Source: Pelomonas sp937871895
GTDB lineage: Bacteria; Pseudomonadota; Gammaproteobacteria; Burkholderiales; Burkholderiaceae_C
Length of the DNA stretch: 64,000 bases
NCBI RefSeq assembly: GCF_046348265.1
Contig: NZ_JAXMEO010000017.1
Direction: 5' to 3' (one strand)
The position numbers were made by a program, and so were the translations under genes. This document shows positions 43,418 through 51,527 of this stretch, one piece after another; position 1 is the stretch's first letter, and each line of letters opens with the position of its first letter. The notes below the pieces were generated by a model. That model had not been told where the DNA came from, did not search any database, and saw nothing but the letters and a program-made list of their open reading frames with translations.

Positions 43418-44283
43418 TGACGGAGCAGGCCCTACGCGCTGCGTTGCTCAAGCTGCAAGGCAAGAGCCCCTTACCCGCCAGCCAGTTCACCGCTGCACAA
43501 CGCGGGGCCCTGGATCAATTTGCTCGGCAAACTGGTGCCGTGAAGTGTCTGCGCCAAGGCCGAGGAGACGTATACAGCGTTTGCAATCAGGCTGTGTTCG
43601 ACGCTCACGTGACCCAGCTCTCCCCTCAGGTGGAGCCGTCAATCGCCGAACAGCTCCCTCTGCGCGCACAGCACGTGGCCCATGCCCGCGACAGCAAGGC
43701 CCGGCGCCATCAACACGGCAGCTATTACCCGCTGCTCAAGGCGGTCGGCGACACAGTCAGCTGGCGTGAGGTCGAAAGGGGAGCGGAATTGGCACTGAGT
43801 GCTGCCACACGCGAGTTCGGTGCGGCCTCACTTTCCATTCAGTCAGATGACGCCTGGCACTCCGAGCGAGCGCTCTGGCTCGTCGAGAACCAAGCCTTGT
43901 TTGATCGTACGGACTGGCTGCCCGAAGGCACGCAGGCCTCACTGCTGTACTACGGCGGGCAGCTCGACGGCAGGCTGCTGTCATGGCTGGGTCATCGCCC
44001 CCGCGCCAGCCAAGTGATGCTGTTTGCGGACTACGACGGTGTGGGCCTGAGCAACTTCACGCGACTTCGTGAAGCGCTGGGCGACGCTTGCGATTTCTGG
44101 CTGATGCCGCAGTGGGAAAGCAAGCTGGCGCGCTATGGCAGCGTCCAGCTATGGCGGGACACCTTGCGCCACTTCACCACCGCCGTGGCGCAACTACCAG
44201 CGCCCGTGCGCGAGCTGACCGAGCAGATGCAGCACCTGGGAATGGCACTGGAGCAGGAAGCGGTCTGGCTGCCCGCGTCCTAG
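43417..44283 (+). CDS. jetD: JetD-like TOPRIM nuclease (DUF2220)
   Basis: 288 residues from the ATG at 43417, overlapping the jetC stop by 1 bp. The C-terminal TOPRIM-like core has the glutamate in RALWLVENQALF, the LLYYGGQLDGRLLSWLG strand and the acidic pair in VMLFADYDGVGLSNF. JetD cleaves plasmid DNA that the SMC complex has extruded. The N-terminal half is shorter than in type I JetD, so this looks like a type II or III Wadjet variant; the subtype needs a profile comparison. Confidence 0.85.
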   Translation: MTEQALRAALLKLQGKSPLPASQFTAAQRGALDQFARQTGAVKCLRQGRGDVYSVCNQAVFDAHVTQLSPQVEPSIAEQLPLRAQHVAHARDSKARRHQHGSYYPLLKAVGDTVSWREVERGAELALSAATREFGAASLSIQSDDAWHSERALWLVENQALFDRTDWLPEGTQASLLYYGGQLDGRLLSWLGHRPRASQVMLFADYDGVGLSNFTRLREALGDACDFWLMPQWESKLARYGSVQLWRDTLRHFTTAVAQLPAPVRELTEQMQHLGMALEQEAVWLPAS

Positions 44284-44301
44284 TCGCGTTCGTTCGGCAG
44301 T

Positions 44302-45060
44302 TCAGCCAGGTTTGGCTTTGCCTGGACGGGGGAAGTCGTCTTCATCGAGACGCATCGTCTCTATCTTCAATGCCAATTGGGTGGGGCTCAACCCCCTGCG
44401 CATCGCACTGCGCAAGCTCACCTCCAAAATGCGCCAGCCCAATGAGTCGCCGTTCGTGAGCACAAAGTCCTGCCCAGGTGGCGCCCCGAGGCGTTGCATG
44501 AAGCCATGGGCCAGTTCGCCAGTAGGAATCTCCTGCCCACTCTGCTCGGCGAGGCTCAAGAGCGCAGAAGCGGTCGCTGGCGGGTCTTGCGTGGGGATGC
44601 CCTCCAGCGCGACGGGCAGCACGATCATTCGGTCGGGGCTGACCATCGCGGCCAAATCGTCCTGCGCAGTCGGCCCCGGCGTGAGAGACAGCCGAACCCA
44701 TGCCTCGCCCCACTGCAGAAATCTTGTATGGGACATGCCCGGATGCTCATCGAGAAACAAGCATCGGGGCGCCACTGGCGCCTGGAGCAGGTCGAAAACG
44801 GTGCGCAGGTGTGCCCATTCGCCTTGGTCGCTCCAGGTGTGAACCATGTCCGACCGAAGCTGCCCACCTTGGACACCCAGGTGGTAAAGCAACGCCGTCA
44901 CGCGCGCCGCAGAGATGACCTGCGGTTTGCCTTTCAGCCAAGCAGACAGGTTGGCCGCACGGATGCCGGTGGCGTCAAACACCGCTGCCAACGTGAGGCC
45001 TCGCAGACGCAAGAGCGCACCGGCCAGTATGGGGAGTTGCTCGCTGCTCAAGGCAGACAT
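44302..45060 (-). CDS. HTH transcriptional regulator divergent from the AAA+ gene
   Basis: 252 residues from the ATG at 45060, preceded by GGAGG. The N-terminal helix-turn-helix (LTLAAVFDATGIRAANLSAWLKGKPQVISAARVTALLYHLGV) resembles Cro/XRE domains. The remaining 190 residues carry no motif I know and may sense a ligand or protein. It faces the AAA+ gene at 45180 across a 119-bp region that holds two inverted copies of a 19-bp operator, so it likely represses itself and the AAA+ gene. Its 3' end meets jetD convergently with an 18-bp gap. Confidence 0.75.
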   Translation of the reverse strand: MSALSSEQLPILAGALLRLRGLTLAAVFDATGIRAANLSAWLKGKPQVISAARVTALLYHLGVQGGQLRSDMVHTWSDQGEWAHLRTVFDLLQAPVAPRCLFLDEHPGMSHTRFLQWGEAWVRLSLTPGPTAQDDLAAMVSPDRMIVLPVALEGIPTQDPPATASALLSLAEQSGQEIPTGELAHGFMQRLGAPPGQDFVLTNGDSLGWRILEVSLRSAMRRGLSPTQLALKIETMRLDEDDFPRPGKAKPG

Positions 45061-45078
45061 GTCGGCCTCCAAAAGAAT

Positions 45079-45162
45079 CACAGTAAATCACTATAACCAA
45101 GAGCAACGCGGCAAGCGAACACTGGATCACCGCGTTTTGTGTTGTTATAGTGATTTATAGTG
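45079..45162. promoter_or_regulatory. Paired inverted 19-bp operators in the divergent promoter region
   Basis: GTTATAGTGATTTATAGTG on the plus strand (45144-45162) and GTTATAGTGATTTACTGTG on the minus strand (45097-45079) match at 17 of 19 positions. Within the right copy TATAGTGA repeats after 10 bp (45146, 45156), one helical turn. Best candidate for binding by the adjacent HTH protein. Confidence 0.75.
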
Positions 45163-45179
45163 AATGAAAAGAGGCCGCC

Positions 45180-46760
45180 ATGACTCGTCCTAACAGCCGT
45201 CGCCCCATGAGCCGCGCCGCCTACCAAGCGAGCCTGGCGGCCTTGAAAGCCGAGCACCCATGGCTGGACAAGCAGGTGGTGGAGCCCGCCCCTGGCCACC
45301 TGGCGGTGCTGGCCCATTTCGTGGGTCAGTGCGAGCTGCTGATGAAGCCGGCCGACTACCGCCACCTGCCGCTGTTTTGCGCCACCAACCAGCGGGACAA
45401 GCTCAGCCTGCGGGTGGAACTGGTGGGCGCCAGCGTAAACAGGGACAGGGCTTTGTTGGATCTGATCGAGGCCGCCCGGCATGCTGCCCAACAACACTGC
45501 CCAGTTTGCTCGGCGCCGGTGATTGGTGGCGATGCGAACGCAGGCCAGGGCGTGCGCTGCAAGCAGCACGAGGCCACCATCGGGCTCTTCGCCGAAGACC
45601 TCAAGCGCAATCACAAACTGGCGGTAGCAGCAGGGCTACTGCCGGCCGCTACCAAGCCCGAGAAGTCGGTGCGTGGCGAACCGCTCGATCCGTCCATCGA
45701 CGATGCCGTGCAGGCGCTGGTGCAGTCGCTGCCCGACATGAAGCCACCGGCAGCGGCGCCGGATCAGCCAGCCCCGCAGGCACCTCGGGCAACACCCCAA
45801 ATCGCATTCATGGACGCCGCAGGCCTGCGCAGCTTTGTCGAGCGCCACCGGGCCAAACCAGACGAGAAGGCCAAGCGGGCCCAGTACATCGCCGAGCGCA
45901 TCAGGGCCGCTGGCCACGAACGCCGCAAGCTGGGTGAGCTGCCCGATGACTGGACAGAGCTGATCGAAGACTTCCAGCGCGACTTCCCCAACTTCGCCGA
46001 GCTGGCCGAAGCAGTGCACGACCACTTCGCCCTGCATGCGATGGGCGATGGCCGCGTGGCATGGTCGCCTATCCTGCTGGTCGGCCCGGCCGGGATTGGC
46101 AAGACGGAGGCTGCCCGCTGGCTGGCTGCGCGGCTGAGCCTTCCCTTCCGTGTGATCGACATGGCCAGCACCCAGTCCAGCTCGCCGCTGGCCGGGTCGG
46201 AATCGTTCTGGTCAAACTCCGAGCCCGGCGTGGTGTTTGAGCTGCTGGCGTACCAGCCGCTGGCCAATCCGGTGATCGTGCTGGATGAGCTCGACAAGAC
46301 CGACCAGCAACGTCAGTACGACCCGCTCGCGGCGCTCTACACCCTGCTGGAACCTCGGAGCGCGCGCGACTTCATCGATCTCTCGATCCGCGATTTCGCC
46401 ATCGATGCCAGCCACGTGAACTGGATCGCCACGGCCAACAGCATCGAGGGCATCCCGGCGCCGCTGCTGTCGCGCATGACGGTGCTGCACGTGCAGGCCC
46501 CTACGCCAGCGCAGGTGGCTCACATCGCCCAACAAATGTACGGCCGCATGCGGGCAGAGAGCCCCTGGGGATCGGTCTTTGCGCCGAAGCTGGATGAACA
46601 GGTGGTGGAGGAGCTGAAGCGCCTGCCGCCGAGAAGCTTGGGGTTGGCACTGAAGCGCGCCCTGGGGCGCGCAGCACGGGAAGAGCGGGATCACATTCAG
46701 GTATGCGACCTGCCGGACCTGTCTGCCGCAACTCGCAAACCGATGGGGTTCACGGCATGA
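45180..46760 (+). CDS. Lon-like AAA+ ATPase with N-terminal zinc-binding region
   Basis: 526 residues. The N-terminal part has a probable zinc site C107-P-V-C110...C127-x-x-H130 (HCPVC...GVRCKQH). After a Pro/Ala linker (residues 185-206) a AAA+ domain starts: Walker A GPAGIGKT at 302-309, Walker B VIVLDELDK, sensor-1 IATANS, arginine-finger region LLSRM. The layout resembles the Lon ATPase core, but there is no Lon substrate-binding or protease domain. The partner may be one of the small genes downstream. Expression is probably set by the divergent HTH regulator. The function is unknown; defence or element maintenance fits the location. Confidence 0.8.
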   Translation: MTRPNSRRPMSRAAYQASLAALKAEHPWLDKQVVEPAPGHLAVLAHFVGQCELLMKPADYRHLPLFCATNQRDKLSLRVELVGASVNRDRALLDLIEAARHAAQQHCPVCSAPVIGGDANAGQGVRCKQHEATIGLFAEDLKRNHKLAVAAGLLPAATKPEKSVRGEPLDPSIDDAVQALVQSLPDMKPPAAAPDQPAPQAPRATPQIAFMDAAGLRSFVERHRAKPDEKAKRAQYIAERIRAAGHERRKLGELPDDWTELIEDFQRDFPNFAELAEAVHDHFALHAMGDGRVAWSPILLVGPAGIGKTEAARWLAARLSLPFRVIDMASTQSSSPLAGSESFWSNSEPGVVFELLAYQPLANPVIVLDELDKTDQQRQYDPLAALYTLLEPRSARDFIDLSIRDFAIDASHVNWIATANSIEGIPAPLLSRMTVLHVQAPTPAQVAHIAQQMYGRMRAESPWGSVFAPKLDEQVVEELKRLPPRSLGLALKRALGRAAREERDHIQVCDLPDLSAATRKPMGFTA

Positions 46761-46907
46761 GACCGCTCCAAGGCGCACGCACCGTACGGGTGTGAGCGTT
46801 TCAGCGCAGCCGCCCTGTGTGGCCAACAACGCTGGCAGGCAGTGTGCCGGCTAAGCATGGGCGCAACTCAGAGCGCTGCATACGAGTGGCGCTGATGTCG
46901 CGGCGCA

Positions 46908-46929
46908 GCCCACCCTTTTAGGAGTGGGC
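46908..46929. terminator. Weak hairpin after the AAA+ gene
   Basis: GCCCAC and GTGGGC form a 6-bp stem 148 bp after the AAA+ stop, without a T-run. The rest of the 306-bp gap (46761-47066) shows only the leader hairpin of the next gene. Confidence 0.3.
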
Positions 46930-47014
46930 GGATCGGGACGCAGCCGCCGCAAGAAGATCAAAACAGAAAATTTCTTCAGCGGTCGCGCGGGATACGAACT
47001 GATGCAAGAAATCT

Positions 47015-47061
47015 AACCTTTCGACTGTTGCCGATGTGCGCAACGTCACCATTGAAAGGTT
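47015..47061 (+). promoter_or_regulatory. Hairpin covering the ribosome-binding site of the 55-aa gene
   Basis: AACCTTTC (47015-47022) pairs with GAAAGGTT (47054-47061). The right arm contains the AAAGG Shine-Dalgarno of the gene starting at 47067. An inner GTTG/CAAC stem supports the fold. It could hold translation off until melted or bound. Confidence 0.5.
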
Positions 47062-47066
47062 CCCCC

Positions 47067-47234
47067 ATGTCCAAGTCCTCTGCCAAGTCCACCCCGATGA
47101 CCAGCCAGGCAGCCGCTCGCATCCAATCCTCCACCGCAAAAGCCAACGGCGGGCAAGTGCCAGCTGGTAGCTTCGCCGCGCGGGCACAGAGCGCCGCTGC
47201 CACGAATCAAAGCGGTGCCAAGGGCTCGAAGTAA
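47067..47234 (+). CDS. 55-residue Ser/Ala/Lys-rich basic protein
   Basis: MSKSSAKSTPMTSQAAARIQ, then STAKANGGQVPAGSFAARAQ and a Lys-rich tail. It lacks hydrophobic stretches and looks disordered, resembling short seed-maturation/LEA-like or Lys/Ala-rich bacterial proteins. A good AAAGG site lies at the proper spacing, inside a hairpin. It is 49 bp ahead of the HicA-like gene. A role as antitoxin for that protein is possible only by position; it is not HicB-like. Confidence 0.6.
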   Translation: MSKSSAKSTPMTSQAAARIQSSTAKANGGQVPAGSFAARAQSAAATNQSGAKGSK

Positions 47235-47282
47235 CCAGAGCTGAGCCTGGCGCCAGCGATGGCGCCAGGCCTGAAGTTGAAC

Positions 47283-47483
47283 ATGAGATACAGCAATGAC
47301 AAGACGGTCTCCGCCCTGGTGCGGACACTGGTCCGCTCAGGTTGGCAGTACGTGAACGGCAAAACACATGGCAAGCTAGTCGCGCCGAATGGCCGCAGGC
47401 TTGCGGTGCCGGGAACTCCGAGCGACTGGCGGGCCAACCTGAATTTCCGCAGGGACGTTCGCCGCATCGCCGCGATCAAGTGA
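47283..47483 (+). CDS. HicA/YcfA-like small protein
   Basis: 66 residues. The pattern LVRTLVRSGWQYVNGKTHGKLVAPNGRRLAVPGTPSD resembles the dsRBD-like fold of HicA mRNA interferases, with H at residue 29 in the position of the catalytic histidine (usual GSHxxF/Y; here KTHGKL). There is no HicB antitoxin next to it, which is unusual. Its stop lies 2 bp before the start of the ankyrin gene, so those two are coupled. The assignment is from pattern recognition. Confidence 0.6.
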   Translation: MRYSNDKTVSALVRTLVRSGWQYVNGKTHGKLVAPNGRRLAVPGTPSDWRANLNFRRDVRRIAAIK

Positions 47484-47485
47484 CC

Positions 47486-49684
47486 ATGACAAGACAACAA
47501 CCCCCGTACCCCAGATTCGGCGAATGCGTCTCGGCCTTGGCCGGAGCAATTGACGCCAACAAGACCTGCAGCGACGTTGGACGCTTGGCCCGAGAGGGCG
47601 ATTTCGACTGGGAGCGACTGGATACGGTCATTGCCGAACTACTCGTTGACAGCATTGCAACAGTCGTCGGAGATCCAACCCGCAAAACCTTTGAGCGCTG
47701 GGTTGCCGCCGTTCGGTCCGAGTACACCAAACTTGTGCTGGGCGTGTCACTGGATGCCCTGGGACGCAACGATGTTCTTCCAGTATTGGTCGAGCATTTC
47801 TTTGCTCCAGCCGGCGGACAACTGCTGCGGCAAATCAGCGCCGACATCCCGGGCCCTGATTTGCAGCTCTTGCTCGCCGACAACCAGCAACCACTGCAGG
47901 TGACGCTCGAATGGCTGGACTTCTGCGTCGGGGGCCCCATAGAGAAACTGCTGTATCCAGGAAGCAGTGGATCAGCTCGTGTTGAGCAGGAGAAAATCCG
48001 AAAGTGGCGTAACGGCATCGACGCTCCTTCAGCACAAAGCATCAAGCTGCTTTACCGAAGGTTGATTGAATGCTGGAAGCCAATCCCTGCTTGCCCTGTT
48101 TGGCTGACGATTGCTTCTGCGCTGTCGAGGCTGGAAAGGCAATCGGCGGTGCCCCTGCGGTCACTGATACGCCCTCACGCACAAGGGACCACTCCGCGCA
48201 GGAGGTCCATTGAGGAGCTGCTATCCGATTCAGTCGTCCGCGCCGGACACGCATGGCCAGAACTCGCTGAGCCTGGCCGACAGCTTTGGGACGACCTCCG
48301 CCGCACGTCGGCAAAGCAGCCCGGCGATCAAGAGCGCACATGGCAGCAAATTGAGGCACTGGAGCGGCTGGCCACAACCAGCGACCCGGAGGGACGCACC
48401 GCTTATCACTACAGCTGGATGAAAGGCCGCTGGCATGTGCTATCCGGGCAGTATCAGGAAGCGCTCCCGCACTACAAGAAAGCGTTCGAACAGGCGTGCT
48501 ACCGAGCAGGGCACCAAGTCAAGGACATCATTTCCGAAGCGTCATGCCTGTCAGCCTTTCTACCGAGGGAACGGGTGTTCCTGAAGCAGCTCAAGCACGT
48601 GGGCATCACACTTGGGCTGTACCGCAAGCCTGAAGCGGGATCGGTTCTCGAAGATTGGGAACTTGATCAGCTCGCACTACAGCTACCAATCGAATTTCCA
48701 GCATGCGGACGATTCGCGGAATGCCAGCAAGATCTCGCAGATGAGCCCATTCAAGGATGGATTTTCATCGACCGAGACGCTATTGCCAAATTGAAACCCG
48801 ACCTTAAGACACCGAGCCGCGTACGGGCCGTGCATTCTGCAGATGGGCAGGTTCGCCGCTGGCCACAGTTACGCCTGTTTGCTTCGTTTGGGCTTGTTGA
48901 GCAAGTCGAAGCTCTGCTCGACGCGGGCGCCTCGGTAGACGAACTGGACAGCTCCAATGCATCCGCACTGCTCTGTGCACTTCAGCACGCAGAACAGAGC
49001 GGGAGGCGCGAGGTACTGGACCTGCTTTTGGACAAGCCCCATCAACGTGCCACCATCAATGCGGTCACCCAGCGAAAGCAACTAACTCCATTGATGTGCG
49101 CAATCGATCTGGGGCTGCCGGATGTCGTCGAAACCCTGGTCATGCAAGGAGCAGATGTTGAGCAGCGCGCGCTGACCGACAGCCAGTCACCGCTGTACTA
49201 CCTAGTGAGCCAGTTGTCTGGCAGGGTGAACCCGACGCGGATGCTGGTCACCTTGACTGCGCGAATGATTCAGGAGCCAGACTTGGTGCTTCAGGACACG
49301 TTACGCCGATTCGGTGTTGGAGTCGCGGGCGCCTTCGGTTCGAGCACAGCCGCACTGCGCTCGCATCAAGAACTGGCAGTTGCAGTGGCCAAGGCGCTGG
49401 TTGACCAGCACGTGTCAAGGCAATCCGTTCCCAAGTTGATGCGAATCGCAGCAACACTTCTGGAGGCAGGCGCCAACCCGAACGCATCTCACAAGTACCC
49501 TGTTCCCGGCCGAACTCCGCTGATGCTGGCGGCTGAAAGCGACTTGCCCGAGCTTTTTGATCTAATGATCCAACGCGGTGGTGAGCCACTCAGGCCAGAT
49601 GCACACGGGCAAAACAGTTTGCAGATCGCGCGAGCCTTTCAGTCGAGGCGGGTGTTGAACTACCTGAGCCGAAATTCCTGCTGA
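47486..49684 (+). CDS. Ankyrin-repeat protein, 732 residues
   Basis: Starts MTRQQPPYPRFGECVSALAG at 47486. The N-terminal 450 residues are helical without a known motif (a TPR-like stretch YHYSWMKGRWHVLSGQYQEALPHYKKAFEQAC lies near residue 320). From about residue 450 there are ankyrin repeats: RLFASFGLVEQVEALLDAGASVDE, TPLMCAIDLGLPDVVETLVMQGADVE, TPLMLAAESDLPELFDLMIQRGG. Ankyrin parts bind proteins, so it may be the sensor or scaffold of the module with the HicA-like and AAA+ proteins. No signal peptide, hence cytosolic. Confidence 0.8.
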   Translation: MTRQQPPYPRFGECVSALAGAIDANKTCSDVGRLAREGDFDWERLDTVIAELLVDSIATVVGDPTRKTFERWVAAVRSEYTKLVLGVSLDALGRNDVLPVLVEHFFAPAGGQLLRQISADIPGPDLQLLLADNQQPLQVTLEWLDFCVGGPIEKLLYPGSSGSARVEQEKIRKWRNGIDAPSAQSIKLLYRRLIECWKPIPACPVWLTIASALSRLERQSAVPLRSLIRPHAQGTTPRRRSIEELLSDSVVRAGHAWPELAEPGRQLWDDLRRTSAKQPGDQERTWQQIEALERLATTSDPEGRTAYHYSWMKGRWHVLSGQYQEALPHYKKAFEQACYRAGHQVKDIISEASCLSAFLPRERVFLKQLKHVGITLGLYRKPEAGSVLEDWELDQLALQLPIEFPACGRFAECQQDLADEPIQGWIFIDRDAIAKLKPDLKTPSRVRAVHSADGQVRRWPQLRLFASFGLVEQVEALLDAGASVDELDSSNASALLCALQHAEQSGRREVLDLLLDKPHQRATINAVTQRKQLTPLMCAIDLGLPDVVETLVMQGADVEQRALTDSQSPLYYLVSQLSGRVNPTRMLVTLTARMIQEPDLVLQDTLRRFGVGVAGAFGSSTAALRSHQELAVAVAKALVDQHVSRQSVPKLMRIAATLLEAGANPNASHKYPVPGRTPLMLAAESDLPELFDLMIQRGGEPLRPDAHGQNSLQIARAFQSRRVLNYLSRNSC

Positions 49685-49744
49685 CGGCAGGCCCTTAGCA
49701 CTTGCACCTGTTGGCTCGGGACTGTGAGCGTCGGCTCATCAGGC

Positions 49745-49775
49745 GATTACGGTAATTACGATAGTTACCGTAATC
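49745..49775. repeat. Perfect 11-bp inverted repeat between convergent genes
   Basis: GATTACGGTAA (49745-49755) and TTACCGTAATC (49765-49775) with a 9-nt centre. AT-rich with no T-run, so either a bidirectional terminator of modest strength or a protein-binding site. Confidence 0.5.
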
Positions 49776-49786
49776 GGTTGCTGCCG

Positions 49787-50260
49787 TCATCCCCGCTGGT
49801 GAGCCTGCCCACACGTATGGCAGAACCACGTGCGCTGCCACTGGCGCTTGGCCGCACTGTAAGCCTTAGCCTGGGCATGCCAGCCCTTCATCATTAGCCA
49901 GCCCAGCGCGATGACTGCAATCCCGACTGCCGCTTGCTTCCAGTTGTAGATGAGCAGCGCCAAAAAGGACATGCCGACCCGGCAACCCCGCTCGAAAAGG
50001 TCGCACACCGTAGCAGCGTGATAGACGGTGGCTCCACCCAGCCCAAACGCGATGATGAACGGCAAAGGTGACGGAGGAGCTGGCGGCGCGCAATGCTGGG
50101 CTAACGCCGTCAACTGGTGGCCATGGCTGCCGCCTTGAACAAACTGCCCATCTGAGGTGACCGCCGTGTGTGAAGCTTGGAAATGCTGCGTGCCGCCCGC
50201 ATGCACAACGTCCATAGGCTGGATGTGCGTGCTGCCGCAGCTCGGACATTGCATTGCCAT
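49787..50260 (-). CDS. Zinc-ribbon membrane protein
   Basis: 157 residues. An N-terminal CPSCGS and a C-terminal CHTCGQ bracket the protein and together give a four-cysteine zinc ribbon. Two hydrophobic segments lie between (PFIIAFGLGGATVYHAATV and MSFLALLIYNWKQAAVGIAVIALGWLMM), so the ribbon is probably cytoplasmic and the centre membrane-embedded. It begins 2 bp after the lipoprotein gene, likely one transcript. Function unknown. Confidence 0.6.
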   Translation of the reverse strand: MAMQCPSCGSTHIQPMDVVHAGGTQHFQASHTAVTSDGQFVQGGSHGHQLTALAQHCAPPAPPSPLPFIIAFGLGGATVYHAATVCDLFERGCRVGMSFLALLIYNWKQAAVGIAVIALGWLMMKGWHAQAKAYSAAKRQWQRTWFCHTCGQAHQRG

Positions 50261-50262
50261 GG

Positions 50263-51441
50263 TCAGCCCTCCGAACCTTCGGTGTTGACGGTGCAGGTCA
50301 GCGTGGCTTCGCCGCCCTCCGTGCCCGCCGACAACACGCCGACCTTGGTCAAACGGCCATAGGTCCTGCCATCCTTGCCCAGCTTCAGCGAGGCTGATTT
50401 CGCAAGCTGCTGGACCGTGAGGCCGGGCAAGTAGCTGCGGTAGGTTTGCTCACCACCGTCACGTGACACCACCACCTTGCGGACGCTGAACCCATAGACC
50501 TTGACGGGCTCGGCGAGCGTGACCGGCGTGACGCCTTCATCTGGATTCCATCCCGACTGCTTGAGCAGCGACTCAGCCAGTTCAAATCGTGGACCGATGA
50601 CAGTGCAGCTCAGCGCCTGTTCGATCTGCGCCTTGGCCTTGGCGTCCACGGGCTGCGACGCTCCGTTGCTGGAGGCAGGAGCCACGGTTGGCTTGATGAC
50701 CGCGTTGGCGTCGTACCCCACCAACCAGAGATTGGTCGGTGCGCCCGGCTGCCATCCGGTGTCGAGCACCAGTTGCTGGATAAACCCCTGGAAGGCGAGC
50801 TGCTGCCGCTCGCTGATCGGCTGCCGGTCTGGGATGGCCAGCATGGGCGGCTTGGGGCCAACATTGCGGACATTGCCGCTGTGCTCGACCGCCATCTGCT
50901 GCATGAAGAGGTGCAGGTTCGCGGCGTTGTTGACCGCGTACCCCACCGACTGTCCCCAGCACACCGAAAAGGCGGGCACGGCTTCGGACTTGGTCTTGCC
51001 CCACCAGATGGTGGCCGTGCCGATCCAGCAGTCGTTGCGAGACCAGTCCGTGACCGTGACAGCCACGCGGGGGAAGTAGGTCTTGGGCGTTCCGTCGTAG
51101 GGATGCTTGCTGAAGACGCCTGCCAGTGCTGTCGCACGGATGCTGGGGAAACTGACAGAGGCGCTCGGGGCTGTCATCGGCTGTTCAGTAGCTGGCGCCG
51201 ACCGGACCTTTGCGGTCAAGACTTGAGCGGATGGTTCGCTGGCCAGACTGACCTCGGAAGGCGCACCGAGTGAGAAGCGCACCTTGGTTGAGCCATCGGT
51301 CTGGGGCTGTGTCGTGACGCAGCCGCCTAGACCGATAGCTGCCGGCATGATCATGAAGGCCCTCTTCGCCACGGCGCCAAAAGCGCTCAATGAGAAGGTG
51401 AGTCCGGTGCTCTGCGCCGACAGGGTGTGTACGTCCTTCAT
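50263..51441 (-). CDS. Putative lipoprotein of unknown function
   Basis: 392 residues. A lipobox GLGGC is preceded by a hydrophobic stretch and KR (VAKRAFMIMPAAIGLGGCVTT), so it should be lipidated at C41. GGGAGG at the right spacing supports the ATG at 51441, leaving an unusually long 23-residue extension ahead of the classic signal; a GTG at 51372 would give a normal-length signal but has no ribosome-binding site. The mature part has repeated Trp/Tyr-rich strands (TVTDWSRNDCWIGTATIWWGKTKSEAVPAF). A palindrome at 51481-51500 lies in its divergent promoter region with the XRE gene. Confidence 0.65.
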   Translation of the reverse strand: MKDVHTLSAQSTGLTFSLSAFGAVAKRAFMIMPAAIGLGGCVTTQPQTDGSTKVRFSLGAPSEVSLASEPSAQVLTAKVRSAPATEQPMTAPSASVSFPSIRATALAGVFSKHPYDGTPKTYFPRVAVTVTDWSRNDCWIGTATIWWGKTKSEAVPAFSVCWGQSVGYAVNNAANLHLFMQQMAVEHSGNVRNVGPKPPMLAIPDRQPISERQQLAFQGFIQQLVLDTGWQPGAPTNLWLVGYDANAVIKPTVAPASSNGASQPVDAKAKAQIEQALSCTVIGPRFELAESLLKQSGWNPDEGVTPVTLAEPVKVYGFSVRKVVVSRDGGEQTYRSYLPGLTVQQLAKSASLKLGKDGRTYGRLTKVGVLSAGTEGGEATLTCTVNTEGSEG

Positions 51442-51480
51442 CTGCCTCCCACAAAAATCCGATAGCAGTTCGATTGTTAT

Positions 51481-51500
51481 CTATAGACACGTGTCAATAG
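51481..51500. promoter_or_regulatory. 20-bp palindrome centred on GACACGTGTC
   Basis: CTATAGACACGTGTCAATAG is symmetrical at 18 of 20 positions and has a perfect 10-bp core. It lies between the lipoprotein gene and the divergent XRE regulator, 27 bp before the latter's ATG, so it is the likely operator. Confidence 0.55.
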
Positions 51501-51527
51501 TAAACCAAACCCGAAAACTTTGGGCCT

